NCBI RefSeq assembly: GCF_002847445.1
Contig: NZ_CP025430.1
Span: forward strand, 2,790,001 to 2,854,000
Length of the DNA: 64,000 nucleotides
From: Paracoccus zhejiangensis
GTDB lineage: Bacteria > Pseudomonadota > Alphaproteobacteria > Rhodobacterales > Rhodobacteraceae
Reading direction: 5' to 3'
Shown: in pieces, positions 18,501 to 26,458 of the stretch
Layout: each line of letters begins with the position of its first letter
Numbering within the stretch: the first letter of the stretch is position 1
Program-made: the position numbers and the translations under genes
The notes under the pieces: generated by a model
Told to the model about the DNA's origin: nothing
The model's database searches: none
What the model saw: the letters and a program-made list of their open reading frames with translations, nothing else

Positions 18501-21003
18501 CGGCGCCGCCTCCGAACATCGGGCGGATGCCGGCGACGGGCTGGTCAGGCAGGACCGTGCGGGTCACCACCCGCTCGACCGGGCGGCCCGAGCCTTCGCG
18601 TACCGACAGGATGAAATCGGCCTTCAGCGGCCGCGCCGCCTGTGCCGCGTCTTCCGGCAAGGTCGCGGTCAGGGTCAGATGTCCCTGATCGTCAGTCTCG
18701 CCCCCGACCAGCATCTCGGCACGCGGATCGAAGCGCTGATCCTGCAACCCGAACTGATAGCCCTCATGGTCCGGAAGGCTGTCGGCGGCGGACAGTCGCA
18801 CCTCGCCCTCGACCGGCAGACCCGCACCGGGCGCGCCGAAAAGATAGCGCACGTCAACCGAGACCTGCGGCAGCGCATCCATCGCCAGCGGGCCTTCGGG
18901 CAGCTCGGGGGCGAAATCCAGCCGTTCGGGCAGGAAATCCTCGACCAGCAGCTTGGTGCTGGCCAGCGCCGGTGCTTCAGGATCGGCGAAGACATCCAGC
19001 CGCCATGTCCCGCGCGGCGCAGTCACCGGCAGGGTGAAATCGGCAGTATGACCGCCCGCCCCGGCTTCGGGCGCGATCTGGCGGGTCAGTTCCACCCCGT
19101 CGGGACGGGTCAGCACCGCGGTCAGCGGCAGGCCGGAGATCGCGCGCTGATCGGCACCCTTGCGGGCAAGGATGGTGGCATGAACCGTCTCGCCCACGCG
19201 ATAGGCACCGCGTTCAGTGGTCAGGAACACATCGACCGGCGGCGCCGGCGGCAGGCCCTCGACACCGCGATCAGAGAGGTCGAATTCGGGATCAGTCAGC
19301 GGCAGGAAGGCCATGTCATCGCCATCCGCCACGGTGATCGCGGCGGGGGCGGCATTGCCCTCGCCCCGCGTCTCGCCGGCCACGAAGCGCGCCAGCCCCT
19401 GATCGTCGGTCTGAACCTCGGCCAGGATCTCGTTGCCGCGGGAGAGCAGTGCCACCCGCGCCCCGGCGCGCGGTCCGGTATCGGTCAGCCCGCGCACCAC
19501 GACCTGCATCCCGTCCGCGCCCTCCAGCGCCGAAATGCCCAGATCCGAGATGACGAACCATTGCGTCGCCGTCGCCACCTCGTCCGGGCTGGTCTCGGGC
19601 ACCTGCGCTTGCAAGGCATAGATCCCCGCGCCAAGCGGGCCGGTGACCTCCTGGATCGGCAGGCGGGTGGTCATCTCGGCATTCAACTGGCTGCCCACAT
19701 CGGCCTGACCCTGCCAGACCACCTCGCCCAGATTGTCGGTGACCTGCTGCTCGGCCCAGTAATCCAGCGGCCGCGCCATATAGCGGTCGCGCAAGGTCTG
19801 CACCAGGTTGCGGTCCGAGACGCGGATCAGCCGCAGGTCCAGATGCTCGGTATTCACCGTCACCACCGGCAGCCCGGCATCGGCCATGCGCGGCAGGACA
19901 TAGTTGCGACCCTCGAAGCGCACCAGCGGCGCGCGGTCGCGGACATATTGGGTCATCGCCACATCGCGCCACAGCGCCTCGCCGGTCTCGGCGGGCAGGC
20001 CCTTGCGGAAGGTCAGATCATAGCGTGCGCCATGGGTCAGGCCGGCGACGCACAGCCGGTCGCCCTCGGCCTGAACCGAAAGGCCCGTTTCGGACAGGGC
20101 GACATAGGGGGTGTAGTCGACAGAGGGCCGCAGCTGTTCCGAGAACTGGGCGCAGATGCGCGGCATGGCGCGGTCGGCCTCGACGATCTGGTCGATCATG
20201 CGGAAGCCGTATTTGCTTTCGGCGTCCTGCAGGGCCAGCGCGATATCCTCGCGCGCGTCCAGCGTATCGGCCAGACGCAGCGCCGACAGCGCGTCCCGCC
20301 CGCGCCCGTCATCCTCCCAGATACGCGACAAGAGGAACAGCGATTCCGCAGCGGTGGCATCACCCTCGGACCGCAGATAGGCATTCACCGCCGCCGTCTG
20401 CGCCGGCTGCAGATTGCCGTTGTCCTGCGACAGGATCAGCTCGGCAAAGCCGCCCCAATCCTCGGCCCGGTCATCCAGCACGATGGCCGCGCCCAGCAGC
20501 CTTTGCGCCTGCACCGGATCGCCATTCCCCATCGCATCATGGGCATATTGCGCGAGGCTCGCCCCATCGAGCCCGCCGGTCAGGTGATCCGACATGCCCT
20601 CGGCCTGTTCCAGCGCCGAGCGCAGCAGATGCTCGCCAATGAAGGGCGCGGCCTCGGCCCGGCGCTGTGCCAGATCCTGCGCGGGGGCGGGCGTCATCAG
20701 CACACGGGCGGAATAGGCGCCCTGAAATGGGGTGGCCTGGCCCACCGATCCCTTGGGAAAGCAGGACGAGGCGCGGGCGTTATAGGTGACGGCCGCGCAA
20801 TCCTGATCGGCCATGCAATTGCGCAGGCAGGCATCCATGCTGACATCGAAAACCTGCCGCAGGTCGTTCCCCGGCAAATCGACATCCTGCGTGACCGCCA
20901 TGCGCTTGGGCGGGATCAGCGGGTGATCCTGCGCCAGCGCGGCTGGCACGGCGAAGGCAGAGATCAGGGCGGCGGCAAGCAGGGAAATCGTGAAACGGCG
21001 CAT
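15577..21003 (-). CDS. Bacterial alpha-2-macroglobulin family protein with N-terminal PAN/apple region
   Basis: A very large (1808-residue) secreted protease inhibitor that traps attacking proteases at the cell surface. The chosen ATG at 21003 gives a Sec signal peptide (MRRFTISLLAAALISAFAVPAALA). There is no lipobox cysteine, unlike E. coli YfhM. Residues about 35-95 contain a cysteine-rich PAN/apple-like segment (VSMDACLRNCMADQDCAAVTY). Repeated macroglobulin (MG) domains follow, then the thioester motif CTEQ around residue 1365 (codons near 16900-16911) within YGCTEQITSQAMPLL, the internal Cys-Gln thioester of trapping A2Ms. It is translationally coupled to pbpC, the usual partner. Confidence 0.95.
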   Translation of the reverse strand: MRRFTISLLAAALISAFAVPAALAQDHPLIPPKRMAVTQDVDLPGNDLRQVFDVSMDACLRNCMADQDCAAVTYNARASSCFPKGSVGQATPFQGAYSARVLMTPAPAQDLAQRRAEAAPFIGEHLLRSALEQAEGMSDHLTGGLDGASLAQYAHDAMGNGDPVQAQRLLGAAIVLDDRAEDWGGFAELILSQDNGNLQPAQTAAVNAYLRSEGDATAAESLFLLSRIWEDDGRGRDALSALRLADTLDAREDIALALQDAESKYGFRMIDQIVEADRAMPRICAQFSEQLRPSVDYTPYVALSETGLSVQAEGDRLCVAGLTHGARYDLTFRKGLPAETGEALWRDVAMTQYVRDRAPLVRFEGRNYVLPRMADAGLPVVTVNTEHLDLRLIRVSDRNLVQTLRDRYMARPLDYWAEQQVTDNLGEVVWQGQADVGSQLNAEMTTRLPIQEVTGPLGAGIYALQAQVPETSPDEVATATQWFVISDLGISALEGADGMQVVVRGLTDTGPRAGARVALLSRGNEILAEVQTDDQGLARFVAGETRGEGNAAPAAITVADGDDMAFLPLTDPEFDLSDRGVEGLPPAPPVDVFLTTERGAYRVGETVHATILARKGADQRAISGLPLTAVLTRPDGVELTRQIAPEAGAGGHTADFTLPVTAPRGTWRLDVFADPEAPALASTKLLVEDFLPERLDFAPELPEGPLAMDALPQVSVDVRYLFGAPGAGLPVEGEVRLSAADSLPDHEGYQFGLQDQRFDPRAEMLVGGETDDQGHLTLTATLPEDAAQAARPLKADFILSVREGSGRPVERVVTRTVLPDQPVAGIRPMFGGGAVGEGEEARFSVITIGPDGRQVAVPASWVVNRIETDYQWYSMDGRWDYEMITRRVKLSEGAVTLAANQPAEVAVPVDWGRYEIVVTPEGGGAASTAFDSGWYTVAGSLETPDRLSVALDKPRYSAGETALALVDAPADGTAIVSVLTNRVVDLKLVPVAAGENRIELPVTDAWGTGAYVTVSALRAVGAEGGHAPVRALGLAHTGIEPGDRALATTIEAPAEADPRGLLPVTLRVAGAAPGDTVHATLAAVDLGILNLTAFKSPDPSEHYFGQRRLGVAIRDLYGRLIDGQAGAQGAIRSGGDAMNAVSTQSPPPTEDLLAWFSGPLTVGEDGTVKAEIPLPAFNGTVRLMAVTWSDKGVGQAQQDVLVRDPVVLTASAPRFLAPGDQARVLLELTHASGPAGEVGLAATGDGMVLGALPASVTLAELGTERLSLPITAPESEGPVSLALSVTTPDGKLLEKRLSIPVLANGARVSHESRITLASGSDLTLPAELLENMVPGTASATLALGPAARFDAAAILRGLAEYPYGCTEQITSQAMPLLAFSQAAEGMPDADRASERIDQAISRVLTRQDSSGAFGLWSAEGGDTWLNAYVTDFLSRARAAGHEVPDQAFRMALDRLRNTVNYAADFDADSNGGGEALAYALMVLAREGAVPVGDLRYYADEKGSDFGTPLAMAQLGSALAMYGDQRRADAMFSRVAQRLNDTGDEAYVLRADYGTRLRDLAGVLALAADAGSEVLSLDGLGASLAESLRGQTLSPQESVWSLMAAGALASGANGEGFTLNGQPLGSALIRDVTGDGGAVIHNGSGREELLTLTLTGLPSVPEPAGGKGYTITREYYTHEGEPVDPGTVAQGARLVAVLTVTPHQEGGGRLIIDDPLPAGFEIENPHLIRQGDNAALDWLEALTDVQTSEFRDDRFISAVDWTSVDSFRLAYNVRAITPGQFAHPAASVMDMYRPDWRAWTDAGSTTVTE

Positions 21004-21100
21004 GGGAACCTCGGTTGAAACCGGCCCGAGGGTGGCACAGGCCCCGATTCCCGACAATGGGGGTCAAGGCGTCCGCGACCCATGCGAAGCGCCCGGAGGA

Positions 21101-21445
21101 CTAGAAACAGAGAATTTCAGCTTCCGCCTCGGCGCGGCGCAGGGTGGCGACCATTTCGGTCATCTCGGGCATGCCACGGAACATGCTGGCCCGCTCGCCC
21201 GAGACCTGCCGCATCGCCAGCACCGTCTCGGCGCTGACGTAATCCTCGTAGGTGATGACGCTGGCGATCTGGTCGATGGCGCAGGAACAGCGGTCCAGCA
21301 TGTTGCGGTTCTGGCCATTGGTCGCCATGCAGGCAAAGACGTATTCCGCGCGGGCATTGGTGGGGAAATCGTTCAGCTCCTGCGCGGCAGCCGGTCCGGC
21401 CAGCGGCGCGGCGAGGACGGCCAGCAGCGCAGCCGCCCGCCTCAT
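21101..21445 (-). CDS. Small secreted protein of unknown function
   Basis: I do not recognise a family. The 114-residue product starts with a signal peptide (MRRAAALLAVLAAPLAGPAAA, cleavage after AQ). The mature part is helical and contains a cysteine group (FACMATNGQNRNMLDRCSCAIDQ) plus a last Cys near the C-terminus (ILCF), suggesting periplasmic disulphides or cofactor binding. Its ATG overlaps the stop of the upstream secreted protein gene (ATGA), so the pair is co-translated. Both lie downstream of the flhS-type kinase, which hints at a place in the methylotrophy regulon. The 97 bases before the alpha-2-macroglobulin gene show no clear terminator. Confidence 0.82.
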   Translation of the reverse strand: MRRAAALLAVLAAPLAGPAAAQELNDFPTNARAEYVFACMATNGQNRNMLDRCSCAIDQIASVITYEDYVSAETVLAMRQVSGERASMFRGMPEMTEMVATLRRAEAEAEILCF

Positions 21446-22053
21446 TGCATCACCAGATGGTTCACATAGCCGGGGCTGTCACCGGCGGTCTGGGCCAGAA
21501 GCTCGCGGATCGGCGCCTTGGGGCCACCGATGGTGAAGACCAGTTCCAGCGTCTCGAAGCCGTTCATGCGGGCCGCATTCGGATCGCTTTCGAACGGCTT
21601 GAACCGCGCCTCGACCGTGTCGCCGTCGCGGCTGAGACTGCCCGCACCGAACAGCGCATCCTTCATCCGGTTGCGGATATAGAAGGGGCTGCCGCCGGTC
21701 AGCGCGGCCATGTCGCGTGCAGTGCGCTCCAGGAAGAAAGTCAGCACCGGATCACCGCCCGAGATCGGGAAGGGGCCGACCTTGCGCTCGAAATCGTTCG
21801 AATCGTGGTTGATCTGCAAGACCGGCTTGCCGTCCGAGGGGTCGATGGTCTCGGAGAGGGTCAGGGTGCCGCCCTCGACGGCGCGAAAGCCCTCGGCCTC
21901 GGGGCCCTTGACGGTCTCGGACCAGACCAGGGTCTTGTCGCCCAAGGACCAGGGACCGCGTTCGGCAAAGACCGCATCGCCGGCCTCGCCCGCATGGGCT
22001 GGCGCAATGGGGGCCAGCAGCAGCGCCAGCGCGAGACAGATGGTTTTCTTCAT
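21442..22053 (-). CDS. Secreted protein of unknown function
   Basis: The 203-residue product has a signal peptide (MKKTICLALALLLAPIAPAHA) and a mature region predicted to be mostly beta (LVWSETVKGPEAEGFRAVEGGTLTLSETIDP). The start was set at the ATG preceded by GGGGAGG at 22053 rather than the longer frame. No catalytic motif is evident and the mature part has no cysteines, so a structural or binding role is more likely than redox work. It is coupled to the downstream 114-residue protein and follows the histidine kinase after 92 bases, so it is probably in the same transcript. Confidence 0.82.
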   Translation of the reverse strand: MKKTICLALALLLAPIAPAHAGEAGDAVFAERGPWSLGDKTLVWSETVKGPEAEGFRAVEGGTLTLSETIDPSDGKPVLQINHDSNDFERKVGPFPISGGDPVLTFFLERTARDMAALTGGSPFYIRNRMKDALFGAGSLSRDGDTVEARFKPFESDPNAARMNGFETLELVFTIGGPKAPIRELLAQTAGDSPGYVNHLVMQ

Positions 22054-22145
22054 GCGATTCCTCCCCGAACCGGGTGGCAGATTGGCGCGGCCAAGCGCCT
22101 TGGGCAAGGCTTGCGGGCGGAGCCTCCGTCCTAGGTCGCAGGTGG

Positions 22146-23471
22146 TCACGCCAGAAGCTGTTCCAGCATCAGCTGCAGATCGGCCGGGCGCACCGGCTTT
22201 TCCAGCAGAGGCACGCCGATATCGGCGCAGGCGCGGGCGATGTCGGGGTCGCGGCGGGCGGTGACCATGACCGCCGGGATCGGGTGGCCGGCGGCGGCGC
22301 GCAGCGCGTTGATGGCGGCGATACCGGTATCGTCATCGTCCAGATTGTAATCGGCCAGGATCACGTCGGGCGGGTCCTCGCCCATGGTCGCTAAGGCCTC
22401 GGCGGTGCTGCCGGCCAGGCGCACGACCATGCTGGCCTGTCCCTGCAGGATAACCTCGTAACCACGCCGCATCCCGCTGTCGTTCTCGACGATCATCGCC
22501 AGCCGCCCGCGCAGCGCCCCGGTCTGGCCGTGACGCGCTGCGGGGCCATGCGGGTCGGCATGAACCGCGACCGGCAGGCCGACGCGGAACACCGTGCCGC
22601 GCATCGGCTCGCTGTCCAGCTTCAGCGGATGGCCCAGCTTGGCGCAGGCGCGGCGCACGATCGAGAGGCCCAGCCCCATGCCGGTGGCACCGCTGTCCTG
22701 ATTGAGCCGCTGGAACTCGCCGAAGATGCGATTGCGGTCGATGGCGGGAATGCCGGGGCCAGTATCCCAGACCTCAAGCCAGCTCAGCGGGCCGCGCGGG
22801 CGCATGCCGACCAGCACCCCGCCCCGCGCGGTGTACTTGATCGCGTTCGAGATCAGGTTCTGCGCGATGCGGCGCAGGAAGACCGGGTCGCTGTCGATCA
22901 CTGCCCGCGTGGGGGCAAAGCGCAGGCGCAGCCCCTTGGCCTCGGCCATCGGACCATATTCATCGGCCAGCCGCACGAACAGCGGGTCCATCGCCACCGG
23001 CTTGCGGTGGAACTCGATCCGCTGGCTGTCCAGCCGGGCAATGTCCAGAACCGCGTGCATCAGCTGCTCGACCGATTCAAAGGCCCCGGTCAGCCGCGCC
23101 ACCATCTCTTGCTGGCCCCCATCCATGTCGGTGCCGGCCAGCGCGTCCAGAAACAGCCGCGCCGCCGAGAGCGGTTGCAACAAGTCATGGCTGGCGGCGC
23201 GCAGGAAACGGGTCTTGGAGCGGTTGGCCTCTTCCGCCGAGGCGCGGGCGACGGCCAGTTCACGGTTCCGCTGTGACAGGTCGGCCAGAGCCTGTTCCAG
23301 CTGCGCGGTGCGGGTGGTGACCTCCTGTTCCAGCGCCACGGCGGCCTGGAACATCGACCAGGCCGAGCCGCGCGATTCCTCCAGCCGGTCCACCCGCTCG
23401 ATCAGCACATCGGCGATACGGCCCAGTTTCTCGGCCCGGCGTTCGGGGCTGTCCTCCTGGCGCAGCATCAT
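22146..23471 (-). CDS. flhS: Soluble hybrid histidine kinase with C-terminal receiver (FlhS-like)
   Basis: This 441-residue protein has no membrane segment. Residues 1-85 are charged and coiled-coil-like. The phosphorylated H-box is RAASHDLLQPLSAARLF near residue 97; the ATPase domain shows QNLISNAIKYT, WDTGPGIP and GMGLGLSIV; residues about 325-441 are a receiver domain (MIVENDSG, VILADYNLD). With no sensor domain of its own it probably takes input from a partner, and the FIST protein upstream overlaps it by ATGA. Organisation and context (FIST protein, LuxR regulator, PQQ/XoxF genes) match Paracoccus FlhS and the Pseudomonas ErcS'/NahK kinases of quinoprotein alcohol oxidation. Two adjacent ATGs (23471 and 23468) could serve as start. 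Confidence 0.85.
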   Translation of the reverse strand: MMLRQEDSPERRAEKLGRIADVLIERVDRLEESRGSAWSMFQAAVALEQEVTTRTAQLEQALADLSQRNRELAVARASAEEANRSKTRFLRAASHDLLQPLSAARLFLDALAGTDMDGGQQEMVARLTGAFESVEQLMHAVLDIARLDSQRIEFHRKPVAMDPLFVRLADEYGPMAEAKGLRLRFAPTRAVIDSDPVFLRRIAQNLISNAIKYTARGGVLVGMRPRGPLSWLEVWDTGPGIPAIDRNRIFGEFQRLNQDSGATGMGLGLSIVRRACAKLGHPLKLDSEPMRGTVFRVGLPVAVHADPHGPAARHGQTGALRGRLAMIVENDSGMRRGYEVILQGQASMVVRLAGSTAEALATMGEDPPDVILADYNLDDDDTGIAAINALRAAAGHPIPAVMVTARRDPDIARACADIGVPLLEKPVRPADLQLMLEQLLA

Positions 23472-24607
23472 GGCGAGGCCGGGGGCAGGATGGCGAGGCC
23501 GACGAAGGTCTGGTTCACATGCATGGCGCTGTGCTGTTCGCCATAGGTGTTGAAGCCGATGATGTTGAACCGGGCAAACAGGTCGGACATGGCGCCCATC
23601 AGCCCGGCGCGTTCCAAGGCCAGTCGGCGCAGGATGCAGTCAAAGCCCAGCACCATGAGCGGGCGGCGCGGAAGCGCCTCGAGCGCGCTGGCAAAACCAT
23701 GGGTCAGATCCTCGGCCCGGCCAAGGGTCAGGACCGTGCCCACATCGATCGCCGACATCAGCGACAGCCCACCATCTTCGGTGCGGGCGCGGATGGCGCG
23801 GACATGGTGGCGGCGGCCCATACGCAGAAGCAGCGGATGCCGGGCGAAATCGCTGGGGGTCAGGGCTGCTTCGGGGATGCCGGTCAGGCGGGCATATTCC
23901 TCGGCCGCAGGTTCGGCGTTCAGTTCAAGGATGATGCGCTGATCGGGGATCGCGGCGGTCACCACGGCGCGGGTCGAGGTGGCGCTGAAATGCGCGAAGG
24001 AGACCTCGCTCACTGGCAGCAGCGTCTCGACCATGACGAAAACGGCGATATCCGAGGCAACCTCGTCATCGGCAATGAGGCAGGTGCGGGTGAATTCCAG
24101 CCCGTCGCCCGCCGAACCGCCCAAGACCGGCATGGCCGGCAGCGCGGCCTCGATGGCGGCGATCAGCACCTCTTCCTTGCCGGCCAGCCCGTCCGAGAAC
24201 AACAGCCCGAACTGCGCCTTGTCGCGGTCGCCGGCAAAGGCCGTGTGCCGCCGGCGCAACTGCGCCATCCAGTCCGAAACCGGGATATGCGCCAGATTGC
24301 GCAGCACCTCGATCTCGGCGCGAAAGCTCTGGCGGGGAAAACCGATGGCGACGATCTGGCCGGTGCAATAGCCATGGCAGCCGATCTCGCCCGCCGAAGA
24401 ACAGCCCGCAACCCGGCTGTCGGGCAGAGCGGCGCGCAGGGCGCGCGCCAGGGGCGCCAGCGCATCGCGGGGCGAGCCGAAGATGATCACCAACCCCGGG
24501 TCGATCCCGGCCATTTCGGCCACAAGCCGCGCGGCGCCACCCGGATCGGCCGAGTCGATCTGGACGGTTCGCGGCCCGTAGGGAGGACCCGCGCCGTCCT
24601 GCATCAT
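23468..24607 (-). CDS. FIST-domain sensory protein
   Basis: The 379-residue protein consists of a FIST_N domain (about residues 30-200, with AGCSSAGEIG and GLLFSDGLAGKEE) followed by a FIST_C domain (about 215-365, with HPLLLRMG and GLSLMSAIDVG, ending FNTYGEQHSAMHVNQTF). There is no signal peptide or membrane segment, so it is cytoplasmic. FIST domains are ligand-sensing modules; in Pseudomonas and other bacteria FIST proteins called NosP bind haem and NO and control a co-encoded hybrid kinase. Here it lies between response regulator and kinase, overlapping both by ATGA, which makes it the likely sensor for the sensorless kinase. Whether it binds haem cannot be read from sequence. Confidence 0.88.
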   Translation of the reverse strand: MMQDGAGPPYGPRTVQIDSADPGGAARLVAEMAGIDPGLVIIFGSPRDALAPLARALRAALPDSRVAGCSSAGEIGCHGYCTGQIVAIGFPRQSFRAEIEVLRNLAHIPVSDWMAQLRRRHTAFAGDRDKAQFGLLFSDGLAGKEEVLIAAIEAALPAMPVLGGSAGDGLEFTRTCLIADDEVASDIAVFVMVETLLPVSEVSFAHFSATSTRAVVTAAIPDQRIILELNAEPAAEEYARLTGIPEAALTPSDFARHPLLLRMGRRHHVRAIRARTEDGGLSLMSAIDVGTVLTLGRAEDLTHGFASALEALPRRPLMVLGFDCILRRLALERAGLMGAMSDLFARFNIIGFNTYGEQHSAMHVNQTFVGLAILPPASP

Positions 24608-25311
24608 CCGGCCTCGAAGAGTTTCGCCGAATTGGCCAGCAGCACGGCTTGCGTGCGCCGGCGGGCGTTGATCTTGGACATGATGGCGGTGATATGGGTC
24701 TTGACCGTGGCCTCGGCGATGGACAGCTCGTAGCTGATTTCCTTGTTCGCCTTGCCCTGGCAGATCAGCCGCAGGATCCGCATCTGCTGCGGTGTCAGGC
24801 TGGCAAAGCGCCGCGCCAGATCGGCCCGCGCTTCTTCCTCTTCCTCGGCCAGTTCCGGCTCGTAGCCCTCGGGCGTCACCTGCTCGCCGTTCCACATGCG
24901 GCGCAGGCTGTCGACCAGCGACTCGCGCCCCAGCGATTTGCTGATATAGCCCTGCGCCCCCGCCGACAGCGAGGCCTGGACCTGGGCCGCGTCGATATCG
25001 GCCGAGATCATGGTGATCGGCACATCGGGCAGCAGCCGACGCAGGGTGACGATGCCCTCGGCCCCGCGCGCATCGGGCAGGTTCAGATCGAGGATCACCG
25101 CATCCGGCGCGCCCTGCGAGCGGATCTGTTCGACCGCGGCGGCGAGGCTGCGGGCGGTGCGGACATGTTTCAGGCCAAAGCTGATCTTCAGCGTCAGTGC
25201 GAGCGCATCGCACATGAGCGGGTGGTCATCGACGATCAGGATCTCCTTCACCTGATCGGCGGACAATCGAAACGGCGATACGGGCGTTTCCGCCTCGGGC
25301 TCTGCCGGCAT
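24604..25311 (-). CDS. flhR: LuxR/NarL-type response regulator (FlhR-like)
   Basis: The 235-residue regulator has a receiver domain with the acidic pocket in ILIVDDHPLM, the phospho-accepting Asp in AVILDLNLPDARG and the conserved Lys in GYISKSLGRE. A LuxR-type HTH follows near the C-terminus (LTPQQMRILRLICQGKANKEISYELSIAEATVKTH). I set the start at MPAEPEAE because AGGGGAGGAA precedes it. It is the first gene of the regulator-FIST-kinase operon. In Paracoccus denitrificans FlhR activates methanol and formaldehyde oxidation genes; the same role is inferred here from context. Confidence 0.86.
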   Translation of the reverse strand: MPAEPEAETPVSPFRLSADQVKEILIVDDHPLMCDALALTLKISFGLKHVRTARSLAAAVEQIRSQGAPDAVILDLNLPDARGAEGIVTLRRLLPDVPITMISADIDAAQVQASLSAGAQGYISKSLGRESLVDSLRRMWNGEQVTPEGYEPELAEEEEEARADLARRFASLTPQQMRILRLICQGKANKEISYELSIAEATVKTHITAIMSKINARRRTQAVLLANSAKLFEAG

Positions 25312-25370
25312 GGTCTGATTCCTCCCCTGATGATCGAAACCTTGTTTCACCGGCCCCGTTTCTGCATCGA

Positions 25371-25392
25371 TTGTAGGGGCGTGTCCCTGCAA
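25371..25392. promoter_or_regulatory. Inverted repeat in the divergent flhR / ABC importer promoter region
   Basis: TTGTAGGG and CCCTGCAA flank six bases, seven of eight arm positions pairing. It lies 60 bases upstream of flhR and 95 bases upstream of the NitT/TauT-type binding protein. It may be a binding site for FlhR or another regulator serving both directions. The remaining intergenic bases (25312-25486) show only the two ribosome-binding sites. Confidence 0.35.
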
Positions 25393-25486
25393 AGCAAGTC
25401 CCATACAACCAACGTGCTATTGGCGGCGGGCAGCGGTCATGCCAGTTTCGAACCGACCGGACCGGGTGAAGGGGAGGCTACCGATC

Positions 25487-26458
25487 ATGAACATCATGGC
25501 GAAACTGGCGCTTGCGGCCTGCCTTTGGGCGGGCGTGGCAGAGGCGCAAGAGGCGAGCCTGCCGGTGATCGAGATCGGCACGCTGGAAAACGGCACGGTG
25601 AACTGGGAACTCCAGACCATCAAGGACCGGGGTTTCGATACCGCCAACGGCTTCACGCTGGAGCTTCTGCCGCTGGCCGGCAACCCGGCGACGCAGGTCG
25701 CCATGCAGGGCGGCGAGGTTGATGCCATCGTCTCGGATTTCCTCTGGGTGGCGCAGCAGCGGGCGCAGGGGGCGGATTTCACCTTCCTGCCCTATTCGAC
25801 CGCGGTGGGCAGCCTCGTAGTGCCGGCGGACAGCCCGGTGCAGACGCTTGCCGACCTGAAGGGCAAGAAGATCGGCATTGCCGGCGGGCCGGTGGATAAA
25901 AGCTGGCTGATCCTGCGCGCCTGGAATGCCAAGGAGAATGGCGAGGATCTGGCGGCGGTGACCGAACAGGTCTTTGGCGCGCCGCCGGTGATCATGAACG
26001 CGGCCGAGACCGGCGAGGTCGATGGGGCCATCAATTTCTGGCATTTCCTCGCCAAGATGAAGGCGGCGGGGATGCGCGAGGTGATCAGCGTCGAACAGGC
26101 CGCGACCGATCTGGGGCTGGACCCGACCACCCCGCTTCTGGGCTTCGTGCTGCGTGATGCGTGGATTGCCGAGCATCCCGATCTGGCCAAGGGCCTTGCC
26201 GCCGCCTCGCAGCAGGCCAAGGCGCTGCTGGCCAGTGACGATGCCGCATGGGAGGCGATCCGGCCGATGATGAACGCCGCCAATGATGCCGAGTTCGAGG
26301 CGCTGCGCGAGGGCTGGCGTGCGGGCATTCCGCCCGAGGGGCCGGTGAATGCCGAGAACGCGCAGGCGATGTTCGCGGTGATGGCCGAACTTGGCGGCGA
26401 GGAACTGACCGGCGGCCTGTCCGAATTGCCCGAGGGGTTGTTCTGGTCGGGTGAATAA
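25487..26458 (+). CDS. NitT/TauT-type ABC transporter substrate-binding protein
   Basis: A 323-residue periplasmic binding protein of the nitrate/sulfonate/taurine/thiamine-precursor class. The ATG at 25487 follows GGGGAGG and opens a signal peptide (MNIMAKLALAACLWAGVAEA). The mature start EIGTLENGTVNWELQTIKDRGFD and the segment GKKIGIAGGPVDKSWLILRAW are characteristic of this class. The following permease overlaps its end by eight bases and the ATPase follows, giving a complete importer. Being divergent from flhR and inside the methylotrophy region, it might import a compound needed for that metabolism, but no substrate can be assigned. Confidence 0.9.
   Translation: MNIMAKLALAACLWAGVAEAQEASLPVIEIGTLENGTVNWELQTIKDRGFDTANGFTLELLPLAGNPATQVAMQGGEVDAIVSDFLWVAQQRAQGADFTFLPYSTAVGSLVVPADSPVQTLADLKGKKIGIAGGPVDKSWLILRAWNAKENGEDLAAVTEQVFGAPPVIMNAAETGEVDGAINFWHFLAKMKAAGMREVISVEQAATDLGLDPTTPLLGFVLRDAWIAEHPDLAKGLAAASQQAKALLASDDAAWEAIRPMMNAANDAEFEALREGWRAGIPPEGPVNAENAQAMFAVMAELGGEELTGGLSELPEGLFWSGE

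Noticed and set aside
16681..21018. 1445-codon plus-strand open frame inside the alpha-2-macroglobulin region
   Set aside because: The opposite strand encodes a full alpha-2-macroglobulin with signal peptide and thioester motif. The plus frame is low-complexity, Arg/Gln/His-rich and has no ribosome-binding site.
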